From assembly GCA_029953675.1 (NCBI GenBank), contig JAMWBK010000002.1:2046001-2110000 (forward strand): a stretch of 64,000 nucleotides of DNA. The letters run 5' to 3'. Shown one piece after another: positions 10,486 through 21,093 of this stretch; positions within the stretch are counted from its first letter, which is position 1; every line of letters begins with the position of its first letter. The notes under the pieces are model-generated. The model was not told the DNA's origin. It made no database searches and saw only the letters and a list, made by a program, of their open reading frames with translations. The position numbers were made by a program, and so were the translations under genes. The stretch comes from Rhodosorus marinus. Lineage: Eukaryota; Rhodophyta; Stylonematophyceae; Stylonematales; Stylonemataceae.

Positions 10486-11953
10486 GCTTTTTTACACTTA
10501 TTACAAACATCATCTCTCAAAAATTTCCGTCCTAACGCTCTCCGAAACCTACCACAAACCTTTCCTCCATCCTCCTCACATCTCAAACCTTTCATTTCTC
10601 TCACCTCAGCACAGCCGTTCGTACAAATACTACAACGTACTATATCGTACTAGAACTTGTATTGTAGTACATATTAGTACTATGTACTATTGATAACTGT
10701 TGGATTTGTTTCGTAGCTATTGCGGAGAGAAGGGGTGAGTTGGGTAAGTTGGTCAAGGACGAGTGAGTGGCTTAGACTAGCAACATACGAAATCAGTATG
10801 CGATAAGGTCTTTCTACCCTCTGAGAACGGCTTATCGTAGCCACCTCCCCCCGGGGGCCCCTCTTCTTTCCTGTTCTTCTGCTTGAAGATTTGGACAGTG
10901 ACCGAGGTGATTCTGGGGGACGAGGACCTCTGCGCACTGCTGATCAAATAAAAGGTCACAACTCCTTCTTACGAGGCTGGCAGGAAAAGAGTCGCCAAAG
11001 CAAATCTGAACATCCGACCTGCATCCAGTCGATCCTGACCAGGCAAAACCGTTGTAGGACGTTTTTACAGGACGCTTACCAGGACAGGTTGTCACGCTGA
11101 AGACAAACGCAAGTACCTCAAGATGAATCCTGAGGCAATGCAGCCTTCCTCCTCCTCCAGAACGCCCTAACATCAGAAGACCAGGTGCTTACCAACTAGA
11201 GCGGGGTGGGAGCCCATTGCTTGCGAAGATTTGTTCGTTGGTGGTGAGCAACGTGTTGGGGAATGTTCGAGCTTGGGGTTTGCAAAAGTTGGAGTAGATG
11301 AAGAGAACTGGATTGAAGCTTTAGGTTGGCTTCCTTTTGGTAAGTCTTTGTTGATTTTTGTGAGCGTTGTGTTGTCGCTTTGTGTGCTGTGGAGAAAGCC
11401 TTCGCCAGCAGGGTTTTTTGGGATCTTGAGGAAGGACAAGCTGGGAGCCCAGAAGCTTGGTTCGTGGTGTTAAGAGTAGATGAAGAGACTGGATTGAAGC
11501 TATAGCTGGCTTCCTTTTGGAAATTCTTTGCGTACATTTTTTGTGAGTGTTGTGTTCGCGCTTAATGTGCTGTGGAGAGAGTCTTTGCCGGCAGGGTTTT
11601 GGAAAAGGGATCTTGAGGATTGTGGGTACCTGGGAGCCCAGAAGCTTGGCTCGTGGTGTTGGACTGGATGAAGAGAACTGGACTGAAGCTTTAGTTTACT
11701 TTCTTCGAGCTTTTGTTAGTTCACATGAGTGGTTTTGTTCTGGGCTTGTTGGGTTTTTCTGGTTCAGTTGGGTAAGACAACTTGAGAGAACCCGTTCCCC
11801 TCAGACTTCGGCTTGCTGAGGAAGGAAGGAGAAGTTGGGGAGTCGAGAAGCTTGGCTTGTGGGGTTGGAAGAGAAGTGGCCTGAATATTTAGCTGACTTC
11901 CTGGGATTTTCTGATTTCTGGTTTGTCTTCTGGGTTTTTAATGTGCGTCGGTT
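10486..11953. other. Intergenic region with tandem repeat
   Basis: About 1.5 kb between the CWC27 start and the J-protein start. 10486-10700 is the CWC27 upstream region, with direct repeats of TAGTACTA-like words near 10660-10690. The minus strand at 10770-11220 has several overlapping short frames, including a Gly/Lys-rich one, but no splice model with reasonable intron sizes was found. 11209-11880 is a tandem repeat, listed separately. Confidence 0.5.
11209..11880 (+). repeat. Degenerate tandem repeat, period about 182-200 bp
   Basis: The word GATGAAGAGAACTGGATTGA and close variants start at 11297, 11479 and 11667, and a decayed fourth copy begins near 11867. Between them GGGAGCCCAGAAGCTTGG and GTGTGCTGTGGAGAAAGCC recur in the same order. 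About 3.5 copies lie directly before the J-protein gene. Frames through the copies are broken by stops, so it is not coding now. Confidence 0.82.
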
Positions 11954-13133
11954 ATGAATAAGCCTTTTCAGGAGCTCGGACTCTCGTCCAAAGCTAGCGA
12001 GGAAGAGATAAGAAAGGCGTTCAGGCGGAAGGCTTTGGAGTAGGTGGTTTTTCCTCCCCTGATTTTGTATTTTTAATGGATCTGTAGTTGCGTTTTCTTG
12101 ATGGGTTTCTTGAGCGATGACTCTTTCCTATCCCTGCAGATTGTGTGTTTTCGCTGGTGTTTTTATGATCTTTTCTCATCTTTGGTTCTTGCTGTAGGTG
12201 GCACCCTGATAGACACACTGAGAACAGGGCTGCAGCTGAGAATAAGTTCAAGGAAATCAACTCGGCATATGAACAATGCATGTCGCTGAAGAAATCTGGG
12301 TTTGATGGATATCGTGCGCACAGAGCCACAACCTCAGCGGCAGGTGGAGCGGCTTATCGGTCATCGAACTCATGGGCAAAAGCTAGTAAAGATTTTGATG
12401 ACGAGAAGAAGCAGGAAGGCCAAAGGGTATACACTGGGGTCCCCAACCGAGGTGGTTTTGGGACCCCGTATGCTACGTTTCAGCAAGCAAATGTGGGTGC
12501 CACTCGGTCTCACGCGGGTTGGGGAGGTACTTATGCGTTCAGAGCGAACCAAAGAACCAGTTTTTACAATTCCAAATACAGGCCAAACCAGGGTTTTCAA
12601 AACGACCCGAAACCCGGGAGCTGGCACTACGCGCAGAGTCCAGAAGAGAAGTTTGCAATGGGCTGGGCGTTTCAATCGAACTCGGGAAGGTACTGGTCGA
12701 CCCTCCCAAACCCCAAGACTTTTCCTTTCTCTTTCAACTGGGCTAACACTCTTGAGAATATGTTCTTGTGGCCCTACAGAGCGGGAAGATCTCGGTTGCC
12801 CATGATAATGATGCCGATAGGCGTGACCGTGTTCCTGGTCATGTCAATGTATCAATTTGCGTCGAATCCGGTGAGCACCATCATGACAAAAGAAGCCACG
12901 CCGTTTAGCGTTCAATAGTTCTACGCGCAAGTAATCCGCACACTGACTTTGCCCCATCCACTGTGAATGTTTCTCATCAGCACCGCCGTCCCATTGATAT
13001 GAGCATTAATGAGAGACTGGAGGAAACGGCTAGAGAGAAGGAGCAGATACGGAAGGAACAGATCAACTTACATCGACAGCGGGTGATGACTCACGACCTA
13101 GAAGAGGAGACCCAAGCAAGGGTCGGCCGATGA
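11954..13133 (+). CDS. Membrane-anchored J-domain protein
   Basis: Three exons, 11954..12039, 12198..12870 and 12981..13133, give 303 residues. The start gives MNKPFQELGLSSKASEEEIR. The 158-bp first intron falls just before the HPD motif (ALEWHPDRHTENRAA), so the J-domain is about residues 1-60. A long Gly/Ser/Phe/Asn-rich region follows. A hydrophobic segment (LPMIMMPIGVTVFLVMSMYQF) at about 228-250 is a probable membrane anchor. The last exon adds a charged 50-residue tail (INERLEETAREKEQIRKEQ). If the second intron (110 bp, GTGAGC donor) is retained, the frame stops at 12918 with a different 16-residue tail. J-domains stimulate Hsp70 ATPase. The organelle is not clear from the sequence, and no known subfamily was recognised. 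Confidence 0.8.
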
Positions 13134-13494
13134 AAGCAGTCAAGCCGCCTTTGAAGTGATGAATCATACCCGTCCGCAAAATGAGAGATATGGATAGAGC
13201 CTTGTGGGCCCACGACGGCGGGGATGCGCCTCACACCCGACCAACTCGAAGGAGAAACTTCGTGCGCACACCAGAGATATTATTGCAAACAACCTGTCTG
13301 CGGTCTTGAGTGTTCTTCCAAACGGAGCCAGCAGATGATGTCGTTCTAGGTTTTCTACAGGTCATGTCTATAGAGTTGGAAATCTGGACCATCCATGTGG
13401 AACGGAAAAGCTGTTTGTTTTGCTTTATGTACACCGATTTTTGATGTGTAGTCAGTCTTAATATAAGGTCGAAACTCCCACGCTTGGAATGGTT

Positions 13495-14928
13495 TTAAGC
13501 AAGGACGACATTGATTCCCTTGAGGCGCCGGAGCCGATTTCTCGTATCGATAACTGGGCAGGTGACTCTCTTGAACATATCATATTCGATGTTGTCATGG
13601 TCTGTGACGATAACCACGGCATCCTGTTGGCTCAAGATCTCCTCAGATATAGCAACACTCTCCACGCCTTCCAGTCTCTTGTGGGTCCTTGTTTTGGGGA
13701 CCTTGGGGATAAACGAGTCGTGGTATGATATCGCCGCTTGGAGGTCAAGGAGGAGTTCCCAGATCTTCAACGCTGGGGATTCACGGCAGTCGTCGACGTT
13801 GGGTTTGTAGGCAATCCCGATCAGCATGACTTTTGAGCCCTTGACAGCCTTGCCCACATCGTTCAGGGCGAGCTGTACCTTATCCACAATTCGGCTGGGC
13901 ATGGACGCGTTCACTCGACCAGAGATTTCTATAAATTCGCTTCTCTGTCCAACCTCCTTGGCCTTCCATGTCAAGTAGAACGGGTCTATTGGAATACAGT
14001 GACCCCCGACCCCAGGGCCGGGGTTAAACCTCTTGAATCCGAAAGGCTTTGTCTCCGCGGCGTCCAGTACCTCCCAAATATCCACGTCCATCTTCTCAAA
14101 AACTAGCTTTAGCTCATTCACAAGCGCAATGTTCACAACTCGGAAACTGTTCTCAAGTAGCTTGGAACACTCGGCGATCCTCGCCGACTTGACTTTTACA
14201 ACGTTCTTGAACCCTCCGCATCTGTAAAGAGCGGCAGCTAGCACACCAGAGCTTTCATCTACGCCCCCAACTAGCTTCGGAATGATTGAGGTTTCGACAG
14301 CTTCATCACCACTTCCAGCGGGATTCTCCCTCTCCGGTGAAAAGGCCAGGAATAGCTGCCATTAACAAAGAACAGAGAACGACGATGGGGACTCTTTTGT
14401 CAGATTCGTGCTCAAAAGGCGCGCACAGATGATATTCTCCGATGAGCTCACGTCAGTTCCTACTTCAAGCTGGTTGTCTTTCGTGAGTATTCTCAATACG
14501 TCCGTATCAGTTGCACCTGGATAAGTCGTGGATTCCAGCACAAAAAGCTGGTTGCCCATGAGCTGCTTCGCGATTAGCTCGCTGGTTCCAAACACGTAGG
14601 ACATGTCCGGCTCTTCATGCGTCCCAAGCGGGGTTGGAAGGCACATCACATAAATATCCACCCCCGCAAGGTCCTCAAGTTTCGTTGTCGCCTGGAACCT
14701 TATGGAATCGCTGAGATCCTTCACCACGTCCACACCGATGTGCTTGATATAACTCTTCCCTTCGCTTAACAACGTTACCTTCCTTTCATCGACGTCGTAA
14801 CCCCTCACCTTCAGTCCGCTTCGATGAAACACAGCTGCCAGAGGTAATCCAACATACCCAAGACCGATCACGCCAACAGTAGCTCTACCATTCTCAATCT
14901 TCTTCAGCAAGTCCTCCATAGTCTCCAA
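13495..14928 (-). CDS. Nucleotide-sugar 6-dehydrogenase (UDP-GlcNAc/UDP-ManNAc dehydrogenase type)
   Basis: Two exons, 14452..14928 and 13495..14355, are joined by a 96-bp intron (GTGAGC donor) and encode 445 residues. The N-terminal NAD-binding Rossmann motif is VGVIGLGYVGLPLAAVF. ESTTYPGATDTDVL and LAFSPERENPAG follow, the latter restored across the splice. NPGPGVGGHCIPIDPFYL holds the catalytic cysteine. The C-terminal UDP-sugar-binding domain includes GIAYKPNVDDCRESPA. These motifs resemble the WbpA/TviB-type dehydrogenases that oxidise UDP-N-acetylhexosamines to uronic acids more than the plant/animal UDP-glucose dehydrogenase; this subfamily call is from memory. The product would feed acidic polysaccharide or glycan synthesis. 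The gene converges on the J-protein gene. Confidence 0.85.
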
Positions 14929-15994
14929 CTATCATCGATCGCAAACTAACCACAGAAACTCCCACTGACCAATAAAAGATCAAAATCCAATGCCCACCGT
15001 ATCAGTCTAACTAATCCAAAAAAAATTCCTCTGATCTCCAAACATGCTGGCTGGTGCCTGCTTCAGTACCCCGTACACCCAGACAACGACTCCTGCATCC
15101 CCAACTCCAACCACTACTCTACTAATACTTATAAACCTCCTCCCCAAATGCTCAGACTATTCCATAACTTTCGCAAACGAAATCCTCCATATGTCATATA
15201 TTCACTAAAATAATTCTTAATACATATATTTTGAAAACTAAAATATTTATATGGGCCATTCAGTTGATCTTTTTTCAAGTTTCCAGTGAAATATACTTCT
15301 TTTTCTAATATTATTTACCTATAGGATGATATCTCTACGTAAAAAGTGCATATATTTAGGAACGAATGTGTATGTGGCACGGCCGACGTTTTGGTTAATG
15401 AGTTTCGGGAGTCCTTCAACGCAAACGAGAATGAATTTCGTGATTTCTCAAGGCTCTTCAAGCCACAGATCCACCGCTGGTCGTCGGATGAGTTTATGTT
15501 TTCGTGTTGTTGGCATTGATCAGGAGGAACGGAAAACCAACCCATTGGGACAATGGGCATTAGGGTTTTGAAATGACTGAGGTCACGAGGTGTAACAGAA
15601 TCACGTCCATGAAGCGTTCCATTACCTCCTCTTCTTTATTCCCGGGAATTCTCTATCTTTTTCTCTAAGACGAGAAGAGTGTAAAACTCCCTTGTGTCCC
15701 GATTATGAGTTGAGCTCCTTTCCCGTCCCATCAAATTCAACTCTGAAGTCCACGGCGGATGAGTGCGTAACCGACTTTTTGATGAACTTCCTACGATATT
15801 CGTTCGAATACGGAACAGAACAAAACCGCTGTTGCCTGGATCGACAGCCGTTTTCCAATCCAAATTACTCAAGTTCACAACAACGCAGCATTCATAGTCT
15901 GACTAAAACACATTAGATCACAGCGACCTTGTAGAGCCTTCCTACACCCTTCCCATATTCTCTAGACGCAGAGCAGCACAGAATAGCTTCTAGC
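14929..15994. other. AT-rich intergenic region
   Basis: About 1.07 kb. 15150-15320 is strongly AT-rich. No frame above 81 codons and no motif. The right part is upstream of the LPA2-like gene, whose 5' end is uncertain. Confidence 0.5.
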
Positions 15995-17191
15995 ATGCAT
16001 CGAATGCACAATTTGGAATCCTCTTCCCTGCCCCAGTCATCCGCTGCGCTATCACAGGCTAACAATAATGAGATTGTATAGGTCTAGATAAGTTTTCAAG
16101 GCTTACTCAAATCATCTCATGCTCTCTTTATCCAGGGCAGAACAGGATTGAACAGAAACCAACTACAGCTGCTGCCCGCACCGGCTGCATTGACTCAAAC
16201 CTTTCCGATCCCATTAAGCACAGCTTCAGAGCTGGTGAGTGTGTGGACGAGAGCTGAGAAAGGCTTGGGGGAGGAGATGGGAATGTGGTATGGCCCTGGC
16301 TATGACAAACAGGGATTGGAAGCTCTGCAAGAAACAAAAGGTCTACTTGTGAGCACGTTTGAAGAGGAAAGAAGGATGGATACTGGATTCGTCCTCAATG
16401 GTGGCAGTTTGCGGCCGCGTCAATTGACAGTGAGCGCGGCTAGTAGGAAGGGGAAGAAAGGAAAGACTGCAAAGGGTGGCAAGCAGGTGAGGCCTGGTTC
16501 CGGGACTGGATTTGGACCACCGAAGGAGGAGAAATTAGAGCATGTGGATACGGAGATTGTAGCAGAATCTGATTCTGTTGGGGCCCAGAGGAGTGCGGAA
16601 GATGAAGTTATGGCCAAGTTTGGGGTGTACCAGTCGTCTGGCGCGAAAGTTCTCCAGGAGAAAGTTGAACGGAAAAGACGAGCGGACGAGGAGCGAGAGA
16701 AGAGCAGGGTTTCGAACTATTCGAAACTCGTTTCTAAAATAGGTATCGACGGCGTTGGCAAGTAAGTCTCCGTACATGTGACGCAGTAGACAAGCGCTGC
16801 TCCGATGCTGATCAAATGTTCTTGCATGCGTTCAGATTGGACAAGGCTCTGGCAACTGCTTGCACTGTCTGTCTCGCAGTGGTTTTCGTTACCGGTATAC
16901 TAATAGGTGTTGAAGCATTCTTCAAAGCAACAGGTTCGTTTCCTCAGAATGACATGAATACACTGCAAAAACATTTGTGACTAATCTCGTTTGTTTTCCT
17001 TGGGGTTTCGGTTAGGACAAGATGTGCCGCAAAATCTCGACCAGTTCCTAGTTCAGGGGGTCAACTACGTTTTCACCCCGTCCCTCCTGATCTTCTTTGC
17101 GTGCTCAATCAATCTAGGACTCCTCAAGTCGGCACAGATCGACGAGGCAAACGATTACATCCGAAGTCAGCAGGATCAGAATAAGAAGTGA
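15995..17191 (+). CDS. LPA2: Plastid LPA2-like photosystem II assembly protein
   Basis: Confident exons are 16136..16761, 16836..16933 and 17016..17191. A first exon 15995..16075 (GTATAG donor, 60-bp intron) is tentative, because exon 2 has no ATG until 16277. With it the protein is 326 residues. A basic, Lys/Gly-rich middle contains GSGTGFGPPKEE. A transmembrane helix (TACTVCLAVVFVTGILIGVE) follows, then DVPQNLDQFLVQGVNYVFTP, a second helix (SLLIFFACSINLGLLK) and a charged tail. The two helices separated by a short loop with the L..fl...v.pvFTPS pattern match LPA2, which is known to help photosystem II core (CP43) assembly in thylakoids. It converges on the DnaJ-type zinc gene, 225 bp from stop to stop. 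Confidence 0.72.
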
Positions 17192-17415
17192 ATAGCACCC
17201 AAGCGGGGCACAGTGATAGGCAGCTCAAATGGCGCTTGCTCCTTCGATAGGCTTCTTTCTCTGGTTAAACATTTTTTTGGCCTTGTTAATCTCTCTTCTC
17301 TTTTGATCTTTTACAATATCCGCCGAAGAGGAAAAATGGTTCGTTCTACATGTGAAGGACGTTAAGCACTGCCCCCCCTCCCCCCCCTTTAAGAGCTAAA
17401 AAGAACTTTCAAAAC

Positions 17416-17993
17416 TTATTTGAAAAAGGAGGGCAACCGATTCCACCATTTACCCTCAAGGAGACCCGGTCTGACTCCTTTCCCGCCGCACGTACTGCAA
17501 ACGACGGGTTTGCCGCCACAACCATCGCAGTAAATCGGTTCACCAGAAACATTGTCGTAGTACGGGCGACCGTTGCACTCTAAACAAACACGGTTGCCTT
17601 TTCCATCGCAATCGCCACACTTGTCATCCTAGAGCATGATCAGAAAAGCCAATCGTGAGCATTTAATTACCCCCGTTTACGCTGAAAATCAGATCCGCAT
17701 GTTCAACAGCACTCGTCAACTCATGAGAAAGTGCTTACCCCGCGGATCTCATTCGGTCTCATGTCCATTTCAAACCTTGAGCCCATTCCCTTCTTCTCGA
17801 ACCCTACATACTTGTCCGTTTTGAACCCGTCGTAAATCTCCTTCCTAATTCGCGGCTTAGCATCATCAGCCTCACCAGCTTCCTCGCACATCCTCACTCT
17901 TTTACACGTCTTACAACGTGCCTTGTGAGACACCCCGAATCCTCCAGAGCCTACAAAACCCACCTCGCTGTCCATGGTCAAACCCTCCTCCAA
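17416..17993 (-). CDS. Small DnaJ-type zinc-finger protein
   Basis: Two exons, 17739..17993 and 17416..17628, are joined in phase 0 by a 110-bp intron and encode 155 residues. The N-terminal half has a lone Cys cluster, CKTCKRVRMC, and charged sequence. The C-terminal half has four CxxC units (CGDCDGKG, CLEC, CDGCGGK, CSTCGGKG), the CxxCxGxG arrangement of the DnaJ central domain, BSD2 and LQY1. There is no J-domain. Such stand-alone domains act as chaperone or thiol-redox factors, several in plastids. No clear targeting signal is visible at the chosen start (17993; an alternative Met is at 17975). Plastid location is therefore only suggested by its LPA2-like neighbour. Confidence 0.75.
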
Positions 17994-18157
17994 AAATTAA
18001 CACAATCCACGAGCAATACAAAAAACAATCTCAGCCTCGATATAGACCCAAAGCTCACACGTCCTCTGCTACCAAAAACACCAAACAGCAAGAGCTCCCA
18101 CCCACACCACCCCCCAACCCTCTACCAACAAGAAAAGATCTGTAGATCTAATCCTTC

Positions 18158-18188
<31 letters not shown>

Positions 18189-19125
18189 GATATAGATATA
18201 AACTAAATCTGTCCTTGCGCTTCCGTATCAAACCTCACTCCCAGCCTCCCCTGCACATCCAATCCTGTGCACCCTCCCAAATCCCCAATCCCCAATTCTG
18301 AACTCAACAAAATCTCATCCCCGAAAAAAAAGAAAATTTCCTTCAAAATCCACCTCACAATATCCTCCCTCCCCCTTAACAATTCGACTCTACTTTTCAA
18401 TCTCAGTATTCTTCTAACCCGTATGAAATTCTTTATCTTAATATTAAACAAATATATAACTTTATTTCATATATTAGAAGAAATTAGTTTAGGAATTAAG
18501 GAGAGGGGGGGGGTGTTTTTCTTGTTTTGTTCATTCTATTGGTACCCCCTTGGTTGCCAACGCGAATAATGCATCACGGTCGTGAAACATAAAAACTTGG
18601 GGAGATGACGATTTCTTTAAATAAAACGCAGGATGACGTCTTTATTACATCCATGCGTTTGAAATATAATTTAAAATTAGTTGCTTTACTTAGTGGTGAG
18701 TTCTCTGACCCCTCTTATCCTTAGAAAGAAAAACGTTTTGGAATTTAGGAGAGGGGGGTGATCGCACGGACTACGACACAAAATAATTCCTAGTTGTTAT
18801 TTTTTGGTAGCTTTTCATTTCTTGTTTGTTTCTGTACAGGAGGGAAGTATTGCTCGTCGTCCCGTAGGATCCTTGTTCTCAATAGGGGGTTGGAGTCTTT
18901 TGCAAAGGATTTTAGTCAATCAAGGAAATATTGATTGATAGCGTCCCATTGATATTGGGACAGTCCCTTTTTTCATCCTTTTCAAGAGTGGGCTATGGCA
19001 AGGGATGAGAAGCACTATAACTTCCCTACAGAACAGCTTGTAAAGATTTGGTTCAACTTTCTCTTCATTATTGTGCCGTCTGAGACCCCATGACCGGCCA
19101 GAGGTCAATCAGCAGAGTCGTTTAG
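17994..19125. other. AT-rich intergenic region with microsatellite
   Basis: About 1.1 kb with poly-purine and poly-pyrimidine runs, G8 near 18508, and AT-rich sequence at 18420-18840. No convincing gene was seen. Confidence 0.5.
18159..18200. repeat. (TA)n / (GATATA)n microsatellite
   Basis: Almost uninterrupted TA dinucleotides followed by GATATA units. Confidence 0.95.
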
Positions 19126-19459
19126 ATGGATATGACCTACATCTTCGTCGCCGTAGGAGCCTACGCCAATTGGGGTACGTGAAATCCGTATTTGGAAGTG
19201 GGAGCATTATCGTCACCTGCATGATCGCCGAGCTTCAAGCCAAGCTCAAGAGTACATGTTCCAGAAAGAAGTGAGAAAGGCATCATCCCGTCCAAGTTCA
19301 AACAGCACCAACGGCCACGTCCGGGACAACCCCCCCCCCAACCTTGGAAAGGTTCGCGAAGCAATCTCAGAGATGGCCACTAGGAACCTGTCCTGGATAC
19401 AAACGCAAGCGTACTTGATGAACGATTCTTGGAATGTCACAACTGCTTCACTGAAATAG
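19126..19459 (+). CDS. Possible small two-exon gene, unknown function
   Basis: Tentative exons 19126..19174 and 19233..19459 would encode 91 residues. The first exon reads MDMTYIFVAVGAYANW, a short hydrophobic start. The second contains EYMFQKEVRKASS and REAISEMATRNLSWIQTQAY before a TAG. The donor (GTACGT) is good, but the intron would be only 58 bp, short for this window. No family was recognised. The alternative is a non-coding leader of the next gene. Confidence 0.25.
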
Positions 19460-19625
19460 GCTTGCGTCAAAGTCTTCTCCACAAGCCGTTGGGACGAAAG
19501 CTTGGTAAGCAACTAAACGAAGAAAAAAAAATTTTTGTGAGTCAAGCAGCCGCGTCGACAGTGGGGCGCTTTTGGAGCGAACTGGTCAGCGAAGGCGACG
19601 AGTGCGGAATTGTATCTTGACCAGA

Positions 19626-20300
19626 ATGGAGGAAAAATCAAACGGATCTGAAATTATTTCAAGAAAGCTTCTTCGCCTAGGAGCTCTTGCGGCGATCGTG
19701 GCGATAGCCTTGCCTGTCTTCTTCGGTTACGGGCATCGGCACGTGTTCGACCCTGTGGAGCTGCAGGAATTGGCGAAACGCGGGATAGAGCAAGGCAAAG
19801 GAAATAGTACCCTCGTGATTAGCAGCGTCACTGAACTCGTGAAGGAGAGATACGGAGATCACATATTCGATTCCCCGAGATGGATGTTCAACAATGCTGG
19901 AGGTGCGATGGGCACGATGCTCGTGCTCCATTGTTCCCTCTCTGAATACTTGATTATATTTGGAACGCCGTTGGGAACGGAAGGTCATACTGGACGATTT
20001 ATGGCGGACGATTTCTTCACGATGATTGTCGGTGAGCAGTGGGCGGCGTTGTCGAAGGCTCCACTGCGTGAGGTCTATGCACCTGGCGATCAGCACCACT
20101 TGCCAAGAGGCGTTTCCAAACAGTACCGGTGCCCGGGAGAATGCTGGGCTCTTGAATACGCAAGAGGAAGCATTGTTTCTATGCTGCCTTTCGGATTCGC
20201 GGACACGTTCACCTCAACTCTAGATTTTGTCTCGCTGTTGGAAACTATCCAAGTGTCCGCGGGAGGCATCCTCAGAGAGCTTCTGCGAGGAAAGGTCTAG
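19626..20300 (+). CDS. ERG2: C-8 sterol isomerase, ERG2/sigma-1 receptor family
   Basis: An intronless frame of 224 residues, the size of sigma-1 receptor and ERG2. The ATG at 19626 is preferred over an upstream in-frame codon because the protein then starts with a short polar stretch before one N-terminal membrane helix (LGALAAIVAIALPVFFGYGH). Family signatures are FDPVELQELA, WMFNNAGGAMGTMLVLH, EYLIIFGTPLGTEGHTGRF, GEQWA, PGDQHHLPRGVSKQY, CWALEYARGSI, MLPFGFADTFTSTLDF and LLRGK at the C terminus. ERG2 moves the sterol double bond from C8 to C7 in the ER. Land plants use the unrelated EBP/HYD1 enzyme, so an ERG2-type protein beside plastid genes is notable. A sigma-receptor-like ligand-binding role cannot be excluded. 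Confidence 0.92.
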   Translation: MEEKSNGSEIISRKLLRLGALAAIVAIALPVFFGYGHRHVFDPVELQELAKRGIEQGKGNSTLVISSVTELVKERYGDHIFDSPRWMFNNAGGAMGTMLVLHCSLSEYLIIFGTPLGTEGHTGRFMADDFFTMIVGEQWAALSKAPLREVYAPGDQHHLPRGVSKQYRCPGECWALEYARGSIVSMLPFGFADTFTSTLDFVSLLETIQVSAGGILRELLRGKV

Positions 20301-21093
20301 TTTCCGGACGCGATCTTTCAAGGTTCAGAATCTCTGCCTCCAACGAAGGAGCGCATAGAAACGAACCGTAGCAGGAGCAATTGTACAAAAACTTATTTGG
20401 TGACGAGAACCCTTGCATTTTTATTTTTGTTTTTGATCGTTGTTGCTCTGAGGTGCAACCCTTGATCAGAGCAGATAGCTTTGCCCTCCTAACCATTAGA
20501 CGAGTAAAACTCATCAAACAATTAGCACGTTCATACCGAACAGGTTTGATCGCAGAAGGCAAAGTGGGATTCTCCCGGAGGTGATACCATCAACCCGAAC
20601 CCGAAGATTCGATGGATGCTCGCAGGCCAGACTTGCTCCCTAGAATTGCTGCACAGGATCAAATCCATCAGCCAGACGGCCTTTCGACAGAGCCCGCCCC
20701 CATGGCTGCACCTAGCTCAGTCGCAGATATCCCATATACTTGCAATCCTGCCTGAGGTGCCCTTTCGTTGTCTTCCACGACGACAACCCCACTGCTACAG
20801 AGTTGGGATGCTAAGCTACGCTAAAAGCTTCTGGTCCAATCCTGTCAATGTGGTGCATACTCAATGTCAGAAAGGAACGGTGAGCGCTGAGTTGCTGCGC
20901 AATGACCACGGAGCTGAGTGGGCGTCTTGAAAGAAAACCAAGCCGACGAAACTCATCCTTTGCCGAGGATCGAAGGGGTTCTCCTCTTTCCTTCCACTAA
21001 CTTGAGGAGGGAGGTGTCGAGCCTAGGAACCTGAGTGCTTTGGAATGGTCACCTACAGTACTACTGGGATTTGCCGTATAGATCAATAGAGGA
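20301..21093. other. Intergenic region
   Basis: About 0.8 kb between two plus-strand genes. A 105-codon plus-strand frame at 20616..20930 has no motif and is not accepted. Nothing else was seen. Confidence 0.5.

Noticed and set aside
10777-11013. Minus-strand model starting MFRFALATLFLP joined to a Gly/Lys-rich exon
   Set aside because: Phases agree, but the intron would be only 33 bp, well below all others in the window.
12871-12918. Simple end of the J-protein at 12918
   Set aside because: A GTGAGC donor and CAG acceptor join an in-frame charged 50-residue exon, so the longer form is preferred. The short one is kept only as possible intron retention.
20455-20530. tRNA-like D-arm (GTCTAATGGTTAGGA) on the minus strand
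   Set aside because: No acceptor stem, no proper anticodon loop, and the T-arm lacks TTC. Not a tRNA.
20616-20930. 105-codon plus-strand frame
   Set aside because: No motif, no signal and no neighbouring exons.
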